Positions 47,101 through 55,289 of a stretch of DNA of 64,000 nt are shown here, one piece after another (position 1 is the first letter of the stretch; each line of letters opens with the position of its first letter). The DNA is taken from positions 28,843,091-28,907,090 of the forward strand of contig OY754970.1 in NCBI GenBank assembly GCA_963576475.1, read 5' to 3'. Under the pieces are notes generated by a model. That model saw only the letters and a program-made list of their open reading frames with translations. It was not told where the DNA came from and made no database searches. The translations under genes and the position numbers were made by a program. This stretch comes from Molanna angustata. Lineage: Eukaryota; Arthropoda; Insecta; Trichoptera; Molannidae.

Positions 47101-48511
47101 GCAATTATAATGATTGGTAGAAAAAAAGAAAATTTGGTAATTTTGGTTTAAGAGAGCTGTTTCTAGAGATTGCAATCCAGTAGGATTTTTATTGATTAAC
47201 TAAAAAAATATTGGATCTAACACGGATCTAGCAATTCGCTGATTCACAATGATTAATATTTTTTGTAAGAATGTGAAATGTAAGAATGTTAGATGAAGAA
47301 AGATGTCATTAATAGAATGAAAGTGAACGCATTGAGATGGTTTGGCTACATGGGGAGAATGAGTGAGGAACGCCTGACGAAGAAAATATACAAAGCTGAA
47401 AGGAATGGAATGAGAGGTCGGGGACGCCCAAAAAAGGATGGCACGGATTCTGAAAGACGGAAATGTTAGAAGCGCGAACAACAGACGATCGATGCATGAA
47501 TGTGGACGAGGCGAAAGATGCGTGCCAGGATAGAAAAATGTGGCGTTCGGTCTCTGGCTATCCCGCGAGGGACATGGCGTGATGGTATGTATGTATATAT
47601 TTTTGTATATTAAGCAAAATATTTCTCTGTGACACTTTATTCCGATATTGGTAAAGTTTCAAACGAAACAAAAAATGTAGAAAAAGAGTTTTTGATCGTC
47701 ATAAGACAGAGCAAAGCCATTTTGTTATGCATATCAAACTCAGCGAAAACTAACTATTCCAGCAGTGGAAACCGAATATATGTAAAAGTTTCCAGTCACC
47801 CAGTTGCAAAGATCACCAATTTCCCCAAAATAATATATTAATATATGGGGATAATAATACTTGGGGATATTAATCCCCAAGTAAATAAAAAAAATCATCC
47901 ATGAGAAAAAGAATACAAGTAATATAATATAAATAATAATTATAAAATAGTATTAAAAATATAATTAAAATAATAAATTGTTATTTCACAAAGATGTTCA
48001 CAAAGAAAATTACAGTTCGAATCTACAAGGAGAAACTCGTGATGACTTGTCATAGGATTAAGTAACTTGACATGACTTTTCATAGGATTAAGTCACTTGA
48101 CGTGACTTTTCATAGGATTAAGTCACTTGACGTGACTTTCATAGGATTGAGTCACTTGACGTGACTTTTCATAGGATTAAGTGACAGGATTTATTTTTTT
48201 TGTGACAAGTCATATCTTTAACTCTAACGTTTCTTTTGTGAAAATATAAATTACTATGTAAACAAAAATTGTGTTTCAATATATATTTACCCTATGCTAA
48301 CAGCAAGTGTGCTGTTTTTATAGAGTCGCAACGATGTCATCTCCTGGAAGACAGATAGAACTTTCATTTCTCTGAGCTGACGGATGTACAGGTCCGGCAT
48401 CCAGAATTGGTTTCTTTGCTCCCAAGTCAGCTCTATGAACGGCAGATCTGACACAGCCTTCATCCTGTGGTCTTCCCAATATACTTGCATGAAGACGTCT
48501 AACGATATTTC
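31967..48511 (-). CDS. Cys-loop ligand-gated chloride channel subunit, six exons (N-terminus missing)
   Basis: Exons 48291-48511, 39490-39572, 38033-38182, 37405-37603, 35450-35672 and 31967-32188 join in frame to 365 aa and a stop. Channel subunits of this family form pentamers in the plasma membrane. In order: ligand-binding strands (LDVFMQVYWEDHR, WMPDLYIRQLREM), the Cys-loop CDMDFVLYPLDVQIC with 13 residues between the cysteines, M1 (LPSTLFVVMSWGGF), M2 beginning VPGRMVLLVTTLLSLVT, M3 (VWLISCTLFVFLALIEYF), a short cytoplasmic loop, and M4 before the stop. The P-x-R at the M2 entrance and overall sequence suggest an anion channel. I believe it is nearest the insect-only group containing Drosophila CG11340 (pHCl-2/Hodor), CG6927 and CG7589, whose ligands include zinc and pH; that is from memory. 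The signal peptide and first exons were not found to the right. Confidence 0.9.
32325..32655. repeat. Possible MITE with GACCGAA / TTCGGTC words
   Basis: CCGACCGAATATTTGGCTTCG on the left and GCTTCGACCGAAATCTGACC on the right, with inner GGCCGAAGCTGAAG. The ends are not cleanly inverted, so this is tentative. It lies in the last channel intron. Confidence 0.35.
33924..33962 (-). ncRNA. Hammerhead-ribozyme-like motif with consensus core
   Basis: The minus strand reads TGT-CTGAAGA, a weak stem II (GGAAA ... TTTT), GAAAC-TG-GTC, then ACA. The core CUGANGA, GAAA and the C at the cleavage site all match a type I hammerhead. Stem I has three pairs (TGT/ACA) and stem III is minimal. Such short-stem forms are known from Penelope-like elements. 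Confidence 0.55.
34075..34115 (+). ncRNA. Hammerhead-like motif, inverted partner
   Basis: Reads CTTGAAGA, a GGG/CTCC stem, then GAAAC-TG-GTC and ACATAAG. The C3 position appears altered. Confidence 0.45.
35068..35145 (-). repeat. tRNA-like SINE remnant
   Basis: The minus strand has an A-box-like TTAATGGTAAGTTG and a B-box-like GGGTTTGATTCC, spaced as in a tRNA, but the arms are decayed. Confidence 0.45.
35158..35294. repeat. Short MITE with GGCAAATAACTTGAGAA ends
   Basis: The left end ATCGGCAAATAACTTGAGAA and right end TTCTCAAGTTATTTGCC are inverted. 137 bp, non-coding. It belongs with the copies at 18126, 38475 and 50926. Confidence 0.7.
35450..35672 (-). CDS. Channel exon with M3
   Basis: Acceptor TTTATTTACAG, donor GTAAGA. 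It encodes NNSPRALELKCIEVW, M3, then a charged loop (RHKKKELEKITELQ). Confidence 0.9.
37039..37106. repeat. Small perfect hairpin
   Basis: TTAACAGATTTTTAATTATC and its reverse complement flank about 20 bp. It lies in a channel intron. Confidence 0.7.
37405..37603 (-). CDS. Channel exon with M1 and M2
   Basis: Acceptor TTTTTTTTCAG, donor GTAAGT. It encodes the pre-M1 strand, M1 and the pore helix M2. Confidence 0.92.
38033..38182 (-). CDS. Channel exon, late ligand-binding domain
   Basis: Acceptor ATTTTCCAG, donor GTACAA. It encodes MTFRWKGDDPVSFPSDFG and YVVSFKIDHELHN. Confidence 0.9.
38475..38605 (+). repeat. Copy of the short MITE-like repeat
   Basis: Shares GTCGCCAAATGACTTGAA, AGCCGAGAAGGGG and CGCAACCGGAAGC with 18126-18260. 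Its ends TTCGCCAAACATCTTGAA and TGTCGCCAAATGACTTGAA are inverted. It interrupts older repeat sequence. Confidence 0.65.
38642..39410 (+). pseudogene. LINE remnant with RNase H-side C-terminal motif
   Basis: Reads SHHLLAECDAVTQVRLRTLG then LGRILRVAVH, a layout seen after RNase H in some LINEs. A second part, 39140-39385, has CGEQQTTAHLCSCP and a C-terminal AIDVARHWQKII, typical of Cys-rich LINE tails. It ends in an AGAAGAAGAAG tail. Frames are broken. The two parts may be different elements. Confidence 0.6.
39490..39572 (-). CDS. Channel exon with the Cys-loop
   Basis: Acceptor ATTTTTTACAG, donor GTGAGT. It encodes ATVIIRCDMDFVLYPLDVQI and the second Cys of the loop. Confidence 0.92.
39655..39871 (-). 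mobile_element. tRNA-derived SINE, second family, copy 2
   Basis: Same order as 22552-22758: tRNA-like head (TGGCTCAGTTGGTCAAATAG on the minus strand), B-box remnant, and the shared body. It is more diverged, with a small duplication. Confidence 0.75.
40676..43717 (+). mobile_element. Pogo/jerky-like DNA transposon, apparently complete
   Basis: The ends GGGGAGAAGGTGGAGGTTTT and AAACCCTCCACCCTCTCCCC are inverted, with TA outside each (40674-40675, 43718-43719). Element length 3,042 bp. One uninterrupted transposase. The regions between ends and gene hold repeated TTGAAC/GTTCAA words (see findings). In the channel intron 39573-48290, same direction as the plus strand, so antisense to the channel. 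Confidence 0.9.
41177..43300 (+). CDS. Pogo/jerky-like transposase (DDE_1 family)
   Basis: A 707-aa intact protein. The N-terminus is a Pipsqueak/CENP-B-like helix-turn-helix (SEEDMQKAIADVL, RIAAERNNVKHTALFYRL). A second DNA-binding segment follows around EEEMLEKYLLKSS. The catalytic core has the first Asp in FNLDETGV (about residue 181), the second in LLIMDNHESHCS (about 293) and the third in HKLQPLDVGVLGPFK (about 329), with 35 residues between the last two. This DDD pattern fits pogo. The C-terminal 280 residues are Lys/Ser/Glu-rich and probably disordered, ending DFNFNSYNVR. Related domesticated genes (jerky, CENP-B) exist, but the intact inverted ends and TA duplication say this is a transposon. 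Confidence 0.9.
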   Translation: MPRIYKKKGTRQEFSEEDMQKAIADVLERKLSLRIAAERNNVKHTALFYRLKNNHMGKDYSQKYNTKQIFNRSEEEMLEKYLLKSSRINYGLTYEATRKLAFEYAQKLGKAIPCSWQRDGLAGIEWTKGFMLRHRTLSLRKPENTSLSRATSFNPTNVCVFFDNYCSVMKKFNFSEDRVFNLDETGVMTVVQAPNIIAARGIKQVGQTVSGERGKLVTMCCIICANGNPIPPVFVFPRARMVDTLMNGAPSGSIGFPNSPESGWMTSQIFLKVLEHLKKVSRCSQTDPILLIMDNHESHCSIGAISYAKESGIILLTFPPHCSHKLQPLDVGVLGPFKGKFKIASNDWLICHPGRTISIHNAVEIVGIAYAASFTINNIKQGFKKPGIWPINRNAFNNEDFDCCYVTDRPEPTDAQLNRELCDSELPSPSNVLPPVVTDISGVANQDINCTISNVSSSLVLDSLRVADEDCTISPETVRPYPKLTQPRKKTNKQKKGSSKILTETPTKDQVENDLIDRIIKKILPKIKKSDYSVQQSKKTKDNIENKIISRLMTQLSSEKANKLKRIKKKVLQSESSESEDSLSIKSLSDQEWADDVHNEKDEDDCNQNMSKDFSEKDFVLVNFSTKKSIIQYVAQIEERFFNELIVKFLKKNENNSFYFPDTDDVSMVPFDDILLKLPQPIVSGGTIRAKKIMKFPDFNFNSYNVR
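43888..43951. repeat. 64-bp target-site duplication, left copy
   Basis: Begins AAAATATTTTGGGCATGTAG. It matches 45418-45481 with two substitutions and brackets the LINE at 43952-45417. Confidence 0.85.
43952..45417 (+). pseudogene. 5'-truncated LINE with RT and C-terminal tail, frameshifted
   Basis: RT motifs in order: KAPGLDGIPAELYKNGG, LFIDFKAAYDS, NGLRQGDALACILFN and the catalytic AYADDIDIMAR. The tail follows: YLGSLITNNNEVGDE, FERKILRRIYGP-like residues, RLRWLGHVARM-like residues and GRPKLRWLHGAERDL. At least four frame changes break it. The tail ends in TTGATTGATTGA. An odd run of 16 or so G lies near 45335. The clade is uncertain, but it belongs with the copies at 53.9 and 59.2 kb. Confidence 0.85.
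45418..45481. repeat. 64-bp target-site duplication, right copy
   Basis: Right partner of 43888-43951. Differences at 45438 (T for C) and 45472 (C for T). Confidence 0.85.
45500..46285 (-). pseudogene. Jockey/CR1-like LINE 3' fragment
   Basis: The minus-strand frame 45970-46272 reads TTFGQRSVRYFSTKLFNSLP then a basic end, a typical C-terminus of insect LINE polymerases. A 3' UTR follows, and a TAAATAAATA-type tail (45505-45535 on the minus strand). Confidence 0.7.
46286..46904. other. No gene seen
   Basis: AT-rich channel intron with no recognisable repeat. Confidence 0.35.
46905..46985 (-). repeat. LINE 3' tail fragment, minus orientation
   Basis: ATACCATCACGGCATATCCC and GGGGTAACCAGCGAAAGGTG are the reverse complement of the LINE tails at about 25010-25045 and 47560-47595. 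Confidence 0.55.
47270..47600 (+). pseudogene. LINE 3' end, RT C-terminal fragment
   Basis: Conceptual frame: DVINRMKVNALRWFGYMGRM then ERLTKKIYKAERNGMRGRGR, broken after that. It ends GACATGGCGTGATGGTATGT with a GTATGTAT tail. Sister of 24576-25065. Confidence 0.7.
48041..48187. repeat. 30-bp minisatellite containing TGACGTGA
   Basis: About five copies of a unit made of CATAGGATTAAGTCACTTGA plus CGTGACTTTT, with small changes. It lies about 100 bp beyond the 3' end of the channel exon 48291-48511, inside the intron. Confidence 0.9.
48291..48511 (-). CDS. Channel exon, early ligand-binding domain (most 5' one found)
   Basis: Acceptor TTTCTTTTTCAG, donor GTAAAT. It encodes EISLDVFMQVYWEDHRMKAV, then LPFIELTWEQRNQFWMPDLY and STLAVSI. 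Its start phase shows at least one more coding exon upstream. Confidence 0.9.
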
Positions 48512-48630
48512 CTGAAAAAGAAATGATTTCAGGTTAACAGTTTAAATTTGAAAATATTCGATGATAATTATAAGATGGATAATTTATGATAAGGTAAGTA
48601 TAATTAAGCAAATACATTTTATATTTTTAT

Positions 48631-48866
48631 CAGTCGTACTATACTACAGTCGTACTATACTACAGTCGTACTATACTACAGTCGTACTATACTACAGTCG
48701 TACTATACTACAGTCGTACTATACTACAGTCGTACTATACTACAGTCGTACTATACTACAGTCGTACTATACTACAGTCGTACTATACTACAGTCGTACT
48801 ATACTACAGTCGTACTATACTACAGTCGTACTATACTACAGTCGTACTATACTACAGTCGTACTAC
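48631..48866. repeat. 16-bp minisatellite (CAGTCGTACTATACTA)n
   Basis: About 14.75 near-perfect copies. Only the last shows clear divergence. Because 16 is not a multiple of 3, it makes an artefactual repeating ORF. It lies 120 bp upstream of a channel exon on that gene's strand. Confidence 0.96.
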
Positions 48867-48959
48867 ACAAAAATTAATAGTGGTCGTATTGCCAAAATTT
48901 CCCGAAATTCAGAAGGTATTAAAATTGAAAAATAATCAAATCTAGTAAAATAACTAGAG

Positions 48960-49690
48960 TCATTGACCGCCAAATATACGTCATTGTATAAAAGGCTGAT
49001 TTTTATTCTATAAAATGATACCACAGCTAAAGGTGTCTTTCGAGGCGTTTCCACGATGTGTCTGTCAATGGATGATGCGATTTTTAATAATCTTCCGTAG
49101 TAAATATAAAAAATCACACTTTTTCCTATAACGTTTCATACTGACGTATTATGATTATTATTAGTTTGAGTGGTCTTATGCACTGCAACCCTTAGGATAT
49201 AGTACCCCATATTCAGAAACTATTGTAACTAAAATAGGAACATACTAAAATTGTAGATTTTAGATTTACGGTCTTATGTATTTCAGCGTTATAAAATACA
49301 AACTTGGACTAAATGGAATAGGAATGTACCTATATTGGTCGGAACGTTCTTAAAAAGTTACCGAATTAAACGTATTTTGAATAATTATAAAAATAATTAA
49401 AATTTCATAATTATAAACTTAACTTTTTAAGAACGTTCCGGCCAATATAGGTAGGTTCCTATTCAATTTAGTCCAAGTTTATATTTTATAACACTGAAAT
49501 AAGACCGTAAATGTAAAATCTACAATTTTAGAACGTTCCTAATTTAGTTCCAATAGTTACTGAATATACGGGGTAGTATCCCCTCAAGTCTCAGGACTCT
49601 TAGGAAGTTCATGACCCGCAGGGGATTTAATGAGAGTTACCTACTGTGGTATCCTTTTACAGAAAAAAGCAGCCTTTATAAGTACCTATA
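48960..49690 (-). repeat. Retroelement remnant split by a MITE
   Basis: Blocks at 48985-49200 and 49580-49690 match the reverse complement of 38438-38940 (GCACTGCAACCCTTAG, AGTCTCAGGACTCTTA, GATACCACAG). A separate element interrupts it in the middle. Confidence 0.6.
49202..49576. repeat. Palindromic MITE nested in the remnant
   Basis: The left end TACCCCATATTCAGAAACTA and right end TAGTTACTGAATATACGGGG (partial) are inverted. Further inner arms include AACGTTCTTAAAAAGTT against AACTTTTTAAGAACGTTCCG. Non-coding. Confidence 0.75.
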
Positions 49691-50414
49691 ACGCAAGTCT
49701 GGCAGTCGCGGGATTTACACAATCCTTTATTTCTAAATAAAACATTTTTGTAATTTTAAGTCTTCATTTGTCTGGAAGACTTTTCATCGAGAATATTCTT
49801 ACACCATTATAAAATAATATGCTTAGAAAAACGAGACACACATATCACCAAATTTCACATATTGAGAAAACTTTTCTGTTACACTAGAATTTACATACAT
49901 ATGTGGCAGTACCAAAATATAGTTTTCACAAATCTCAAATGATTGAAATAAATTCAAAATTATTCCTTTTGAATTTCGGGAAATTAAGCCAATTCGATCC
50001 GGTGTGAAATATAATAGTCCGCATGGTAAATTAAAAAAAAAACATTCCAACAAAACGATTGTATCAGATATGTATGTAGGTACTTACATTGAAAGTACTG
50101 TACACGTAAATGTAAATGTACACGTGTCACAAAATCTAACGAATTAAAATAACTCTATTAAAATGTTAATTTCATTAAATGAGAATGTTCTTTAATTAAA
50201 AAGGATGTTTTGTTATTTGTAAAATTACCCAGAAATTAAATGTATATTATATGGTTGTCTGTTTGGAATAATATAATTAGATATACTAACAGTATCATAA
50301 TTATTATATAGGCTAGTTAAAAATATAATATACTTAATGTATCGAGTAATAATTGATTTTGCAGTTTTTTCAATGTTTGAAACTATCACTTCATGATAGT
50401 TTCAAACTCCATAA
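49691..50414. other. No gene seen
   Basis: AT-rich. A piece around 49955-49995 (minus strand ATTTCCCGAAATTC-like) echoes 48890-48920, hinting at another old repeat. Confidence 0.35.
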
Positions 50415-50486
50415 TCAACTAAAATTATACAAAAAAAAAAAAATTTAATTTTACGTTATACTTAATTTTTTTCGCAAACGCGACTC

Positions 50487-50528
50487 CCATTCACCGGTAT
50501 AGCTTTATGCTGAGCATCGTCAGAATGG
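50487..50528 (-). ncRNA. Hammerhead-like motif, variant core
   Basis: The minus strand reads CCATT-CTGACGA-TGCTCAGCATAAAGC-TATACCGGTG-AATGG. The CUGACGA box and a five-pair stem I (CCATT/AATGG) are clear. The GAAA box is changed (ATA) and the cleavage base is G, so the motif is probably inactive or a variant. Confidence 0.4.
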
Positions 50529-50783
50529 TGAACAATAGTGATGAAGACCATCTATATATAGATTCAAAAAGAGGATAACAATAATAGAGAAGGAAATACC
50601 AAAACAGTCATCAACATATCGAAAATAACAAATAAACATTTTAAATCCCGGTAATTTACTAAGTTGTTGTTCAATGAATGTTGTTCGGGTATTTATTTTT
50701 CTTAGAATTGCCCCCTTCCTTTTTTATTATTGTTATCCTCTTTTTGAATCTATATATAAATGGTCTTCAACATTATTCTTCAT

Positions 50784-50825
50784 CATTCTGACGATGCTCA
50801 GCATAGAGCGATACCGGTGAATGGG
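50784..50825 (+). ncRNA. Hammerhead-like motif, inverted partner
   Basis: Reads CATT-CTGACGA-TGCTC-AGCATA-GAGC-GATACCGGTG-AATGG. Stem II (GCTC/GAGC) is perfect. It shares the ATACCGGTG change with its partner, so that change predates the duplication. Confidence 0.45.
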
Positions 50826-50925
50826 AGTCGCGTTTGCGAAAAATAAGTAGAACGTAAAATTAAATATAATTTTTTCATGATTTTAGTTGATTTTGCAGTT
50901 GTTCTGTTAATTTAAATAGTTAGTT

Positions 50926-51057
50926 ATAAGAAGTAATTGGCAAAAATCTTGAAAATTTTCGGGGAGTGGTAGTTTGTTTGCGTATCTATCAATCAAGCAA
51001 AAACTGAATTCTGTGCACCCCACGTAACTTTTCAAGATATTTGCCGATAACCCTTAA
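50926..51057. repeat. Copy of the short MITE family
   Basis: The left end ATTGGCAAAAATCTTGAAAA and right end TTTTCAAGATATTTGCCGAT are inverted. 132 bp. Confidence 0.6.
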
Positions 51058-51559
51058 TTAAATATTTATGAAAAAAGGACTTTACTTGACAAAGTCATTT
51101 TCCTGTAGACATAAAATAGTAGGTATAAATATAGGCATGCTTGAATTTTATTTACATAATATTTATTTCGGGATGAAAAAGCTCAGATTTAATTAAGTCG
51201 GCTTCAAATTAACATGGGAATTTTTAATTGGAATTTGTTGAGAGGCGTGCATTTAGAATTTAAACATGGAAATAGAAATTCCAAGATAAACGAACATAAG
51301 TATAAGAAGATATGTAGGTATATTTCGTGTTGTTGATGTAATAAATGAATTCTTAAGAATTCTATTGTTATTGTTTCTAATTTGAACGGAATAGAAAAAA
51401 TCGTTGGAAACAATCCAATAGAATTATGTTTGGTTTGAATGCATGTTTTCGTTAATCAAACGACGTTTCTTTATTTAGCTTATTACTAAGTGAAAAACTT
51501 GTAAACGGAAGTTTTTATAATTCAAGAAGTTATTTAGTGGGTACTCTAAACTCTAAATT
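51058..51559. other. No gene seen
   Basis: AT-rich with no supported exon. The one ORF here is Leu/Ile/Phe-rich and looks spurious. Confidence 0.35.
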
Positions 51560-52110
51560 ATTTAGTTAATAGTTTCATGTAACCCATGAGATCCAACTGT
51601 CCATAAATACAAATATTTCAATATTTTATGAAGTTTGTTTTCTATACAAAACATGTAAGTATGTATGTCAGGATATGATAATATGGATGGTTTGTAAACA
51701 AAGAAAAAAAGACAAAAGTTGATAACCCCTGACTGAATCAAATATTCCTAATTATGAGTATAAAAGTTTTGTAGGCCTATAATTTTCTACATATTCTGAA
51801 ATTTTGTTTCTGTGCATTGAGCGGATCAAAAATTATAAGAGGGGACACACACACACACACATACACATTAAATGTTCTACTACGAATTCTGAGTAAATCC
51901 ATATACGGAACAATATATGCTGCGGAGCCCCTCAGTTGCTGTTTTTTGACATCAAAGTCGAAAAAACCATGAAAAATATAGACCTGTACATACTAATTTC
52001 ACGTATCTTGGCTTGATACTTTGTCGATATGTTAAGAGAAATAAATTCTCTTGAACAAATCGACAGTAGGATTAGCAGTGTTATTAAAAAATACACTGAA
52101 TTCCGAGAAT
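51560..52110 (-). repeat. Unclassified interspersed repeat, copy 2
   Basis: Inverse-orientation match to 21430-22480, from CATGAGATCCAACTGTC to TTCTCTTGAACAAATCGACA, with an (AC)n tract at 51846-51862 in place of the (TG)n of copy 1. Confidence 0.6.
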
Positions 52111-53304
52111 TTTCATAAATATGTACTTAGGTACAACCATTTTTTGTAAAAAAAAAATCAAAATAACTTTGTTATAGCGGCGCATAATAATGAATATAAT
52201 GGTGTTTCGGACACGGAAAGTAAGTACAGTAATAATGTATTACTGTAAGTACCATCTGCTGAACGTACTTTACTATCTATATCAATTCATATTACGGTAC
52301 TGAATTTTCAGCTCTTAAATTCTAAGTACAATCAGCAGGCTATGGAATAGTCCAAGTCCTGATATTATGTCGACTATCTCACTAAATATATTAAAAAAAA
52401 GATTATACATGATTTCTTCTTCATCTCCTTAACCTTTTGTTTTCCTGTCATTGCTATGAACTTTTTGGTATATTCAATCACTTTTTTAACTTTTTATTTT
52501 TTTTACTTTTCTTCTGTAATCTTTATCATTTTTGTTATATGTCATAACCTTATTGTCATAGTACACATTGTATTGTATATGAACATCAACTCTGGTTGGT
52601 TGGAAGAAATTGGCGTTGGGAAATAAACCCGCCAGTGTTCAAATTATGCACAAGAAATTAAAAATAAATTAATAACCGAATTGGAGCAGAAAGGAATTTT
52701 TTATATGGTGAAGTAATATTAATTTCAAGTTTCAACTTGAATATACACTGATTTGTACGTGTAGGTAAATATCTAAAGATGTATTCTTGTCATTTTTAAC
52801 AGAGTCAAATCGAATTCATAAATAAAGATAATGAATATACTTAATAAAAATATTGGACAATTTATACAAAGCCGTTTTAGCTACCTCGCTAAGTGCGACG
52901 CGGCGCTGTAAAACAAGTGCAATAATTACCTACCTACCTCATTTTACAAATTGAAAATAACAAGAAATTCATAATGTTATTAATTATAGATGAAAAACAC
53001 TTATTCGAGAAATTATTGTTTCTATGAAAAATTGAAAATGTCAATATTGACATTGCTTTCAATGTTCCGTGCAATGTGATTGACAAAAGATAAATTAATA
53101 ACAAGCTCTTTTGCTATTAGTTATATCATTTATCGTTACTTGACTATTTTTTTTTATCAGAATTTCGTAGAATGTCAAGTACCCATTCAAAATTCAATTA
53201 CAAGATTCAATTTATATTTAAATAAGAATTTATTTATTTACGAATAAACTACATAAATTACTTAATTATCGACGAAGTTTTTATTTGGTAGAATTCCATT
53301 ATAA
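52111..53304. other. No gene seen
   Basis: AT-rich. One small CpG-rich word at 52880-52912 stands out but is too short to interpret. Confidence 0.35.
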
Positions 53305-53488
53305 GTTTTATCTATAATTAAAAGTAAAGACTTTTTGATTCTACATTATTTTTTTTATTCTGCGTGATAGGCCTATTTCGCCTTGTTAGAGCTAGTTAAT
53401 GCCCTAACAAGGCGAAATAGGCCTATCGCGCAGAATAAAAAAAATAATGTAGAATCAAAAAGTCTTTACTTTTAATTATAGATAAAAC
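53305..53488. repeat. Near-perfect palindrome, 85-bp arms
   Basis: The arms 53305-53389 and 53404-53488 are inverted with no indel and about one mismatch around a 14-bp loop. The inner part is GATAGGCCTATTTCGCCTTG. No coding capacity. Confidence 0.9.
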
Positions 53489-53899
53489 ATAAATTACCTT
53501 TTACATACCTACATACTAAAAAAACATATTGAAGAAAAAATCATAAAAAAAACAATTAGGTACAGACTTATATACAAAGAGATATTGTAATTAATATATG
53601 GACATATCACGTTAAACAAAAAGAACCAGTCTATATTGATTTACAATATTTTTAACGAACATTGAATTTGACAGTTAAAAAAAATACGTGGTAATATTCA
53701 AAATTTTGAAGAAAAAGAAAATATATGATAGGAAACCACCACATAATGATAACCTGCGTCCTATTGATGTAGACAGACGGGCTGTATTACGGGAGTTATT
53801 TAAGAAAAACATTAGAAAACGGTGAGGTACCGTAAGCAGTATTCTCTGAAACGGTTGATCTAGGTACCTACTATCGTAACCGATGAAAATAAGGTACTG

Positions 53900-54470
53900 G
53901 AAATAAGGCAAGACTGGCCGCTGGAAATATGTGCTATTATGTTTGATAAAGCACATGAGGTTCAAACTGTTAATAAGGAAAACTAAAATCCTGATATGCA
54001 AAACTCTTCTCAGACCTGTCGTTGTGTACGGAGCTGAATGCTGGGTCTTAACCAAAAGAGCCGAAAATGATATTTGAAAGAAAAAAATTGAGAAAGATTT
54101 TTGGCCCAGTAAACAACAATGAACTTTAATGCGATATAATCATGAACTCCATGCATTATATGACGAACCGAACATTGTACAAGTCATAAAAGTACGTAGA
54201 CTGCAGTGGTTGGGACATGTCAGCCGCCGGATAAATGATGATCGTATCCTCAAAAAGATTCTTAACACTAATACAGAGGGCAGAAGAAGTAGATTTTTAT
54301 GGCATGCCCAGGCTAAGATGGCTGGATGACATAAAATACGACATAAGGCCCATAAGGGCGTTCGGAATAGCAAACTGGAGGAGAGCGGCGGATGATAGAG
54401 ATGGCTGGAGATGGATTCTGGAGGAAGTCAGAGCCCATACAGGGCTGTAACGCCAATGATGATGAGGTAT
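53900..54470 (+). pseudogene. LINE 3' fragment, RT C-terminal tail
   Basis: Frames include GAECWVLTKRAEND, MRYNHELHALYDEPNIVQVI, RRLQWLGHVSRR and NWRRAADDRDGWRWILEEVR, ending HTGL-stop with an ATGATGATG tail. It is frameshifted. It begins at the same word (TGGAAATAAGG) as the copy at 59205. Confidence 0.75.
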
Positions 54471-54479
54471 GTACTATGA

Positions 54480-55289
54480 AAGAATAAATAATTCACATAT
54501 GTAGGTTAAAAAGGTAATTTAGTATAATCGTGGAAAATATGCTCTTCTCATAGGAAGACGATTGATGCTATAGAAAATGTGGTGTTGGAGACAAATGCTG
54601 CATATTCTGTGGACAGCTAAAGAGACTGATCTTTCACAGATCAACTGATGAACATGAAAACCTGATTGCAAACCAGCTGTTACCAGAGGATTCTGGTAAA
54701 TTTAGACTAAATAGTGGTTGCTGGATAAAGTAGAAGGACAATGGAAGGACGGGGAAATGACCAGGTAAATAGAATAACTCGTCTCTTAATAGTTTTGGCC
54801 CTACAGATGGCAGAAGAATCTGCAAGAGTTTTGTCGGGGACCAATGGCTGTCCAATATGGAAACGACCTTCAGGAATAAGGAGAATTTTAAAGAAGTAGA
54901 ATGCAGCTCATAGTATATTATTATGAATTATTATAAAAATAGTTTTTCTAACACAAGATTATATGGTGGAACGTATCAACCAAGTTTCTTTTTCTAAATA
55001 CGATAGTAAAACAAGAGTTTTTTATTTACTCGCACATTTGCATTCATTTAGGCCGGGGTGAAAGAAACAGACCATCTTCGTGTGGGACGAAGTCATCCGA
55101 CATTCGATTGGCTTCGGCCTTTACCGAGTAACTCCGAAGTCTAATTATAGAACGTCACATTGTTCCTATTGATGTATAAAAAAATACATTATTATAGTTA
55201 CTAAAACGTTTTCAGTGACAAATATTTCATGTATTTTATTGTATTCCGTTGTTGTATTTCTTTTTTATAAATTGGGGTAATAAACGAAA
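54480..55289. other. No clear gene; possible LINE debris
   Basis: 54540-54900 holds broken plus-strand frames (TIDAIENVVLETNAAYSV) that may be LINE debris. The rest is unassigned. Confidence 0.3.

Larger units (their letters stand above)
50415..50895 (-). mobile_element. Penelope-like element remnant with RT motif and inverted terminal copies
   Basis: Arms at about 50415-50590 and 50724-50895 are inverted. The centre, minus strand, encodes TRTTFIEQQLSKLPGFKMF then ICYFRYVDDCFG; RYVDD is the RT catalytic box in the form seen in Penelope-like elements. The rest of the RT is missing. Confidence 0.75.

Noticed and set aside
48561..48935. A 124-codon ORF with a repeating SYYTTVVLYYSRTILQ unit
   Set aside because: The period equals the 16-bp minisatellite read through all frames; not a protein repeat under selection.
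52880..52912. A 21-bp CpG-rich microexon of the channel on the minus strand
   Set aside because: Acceptor-like TTTTACAG is present, but the donor is weak and the encoded residues match nothing expected.
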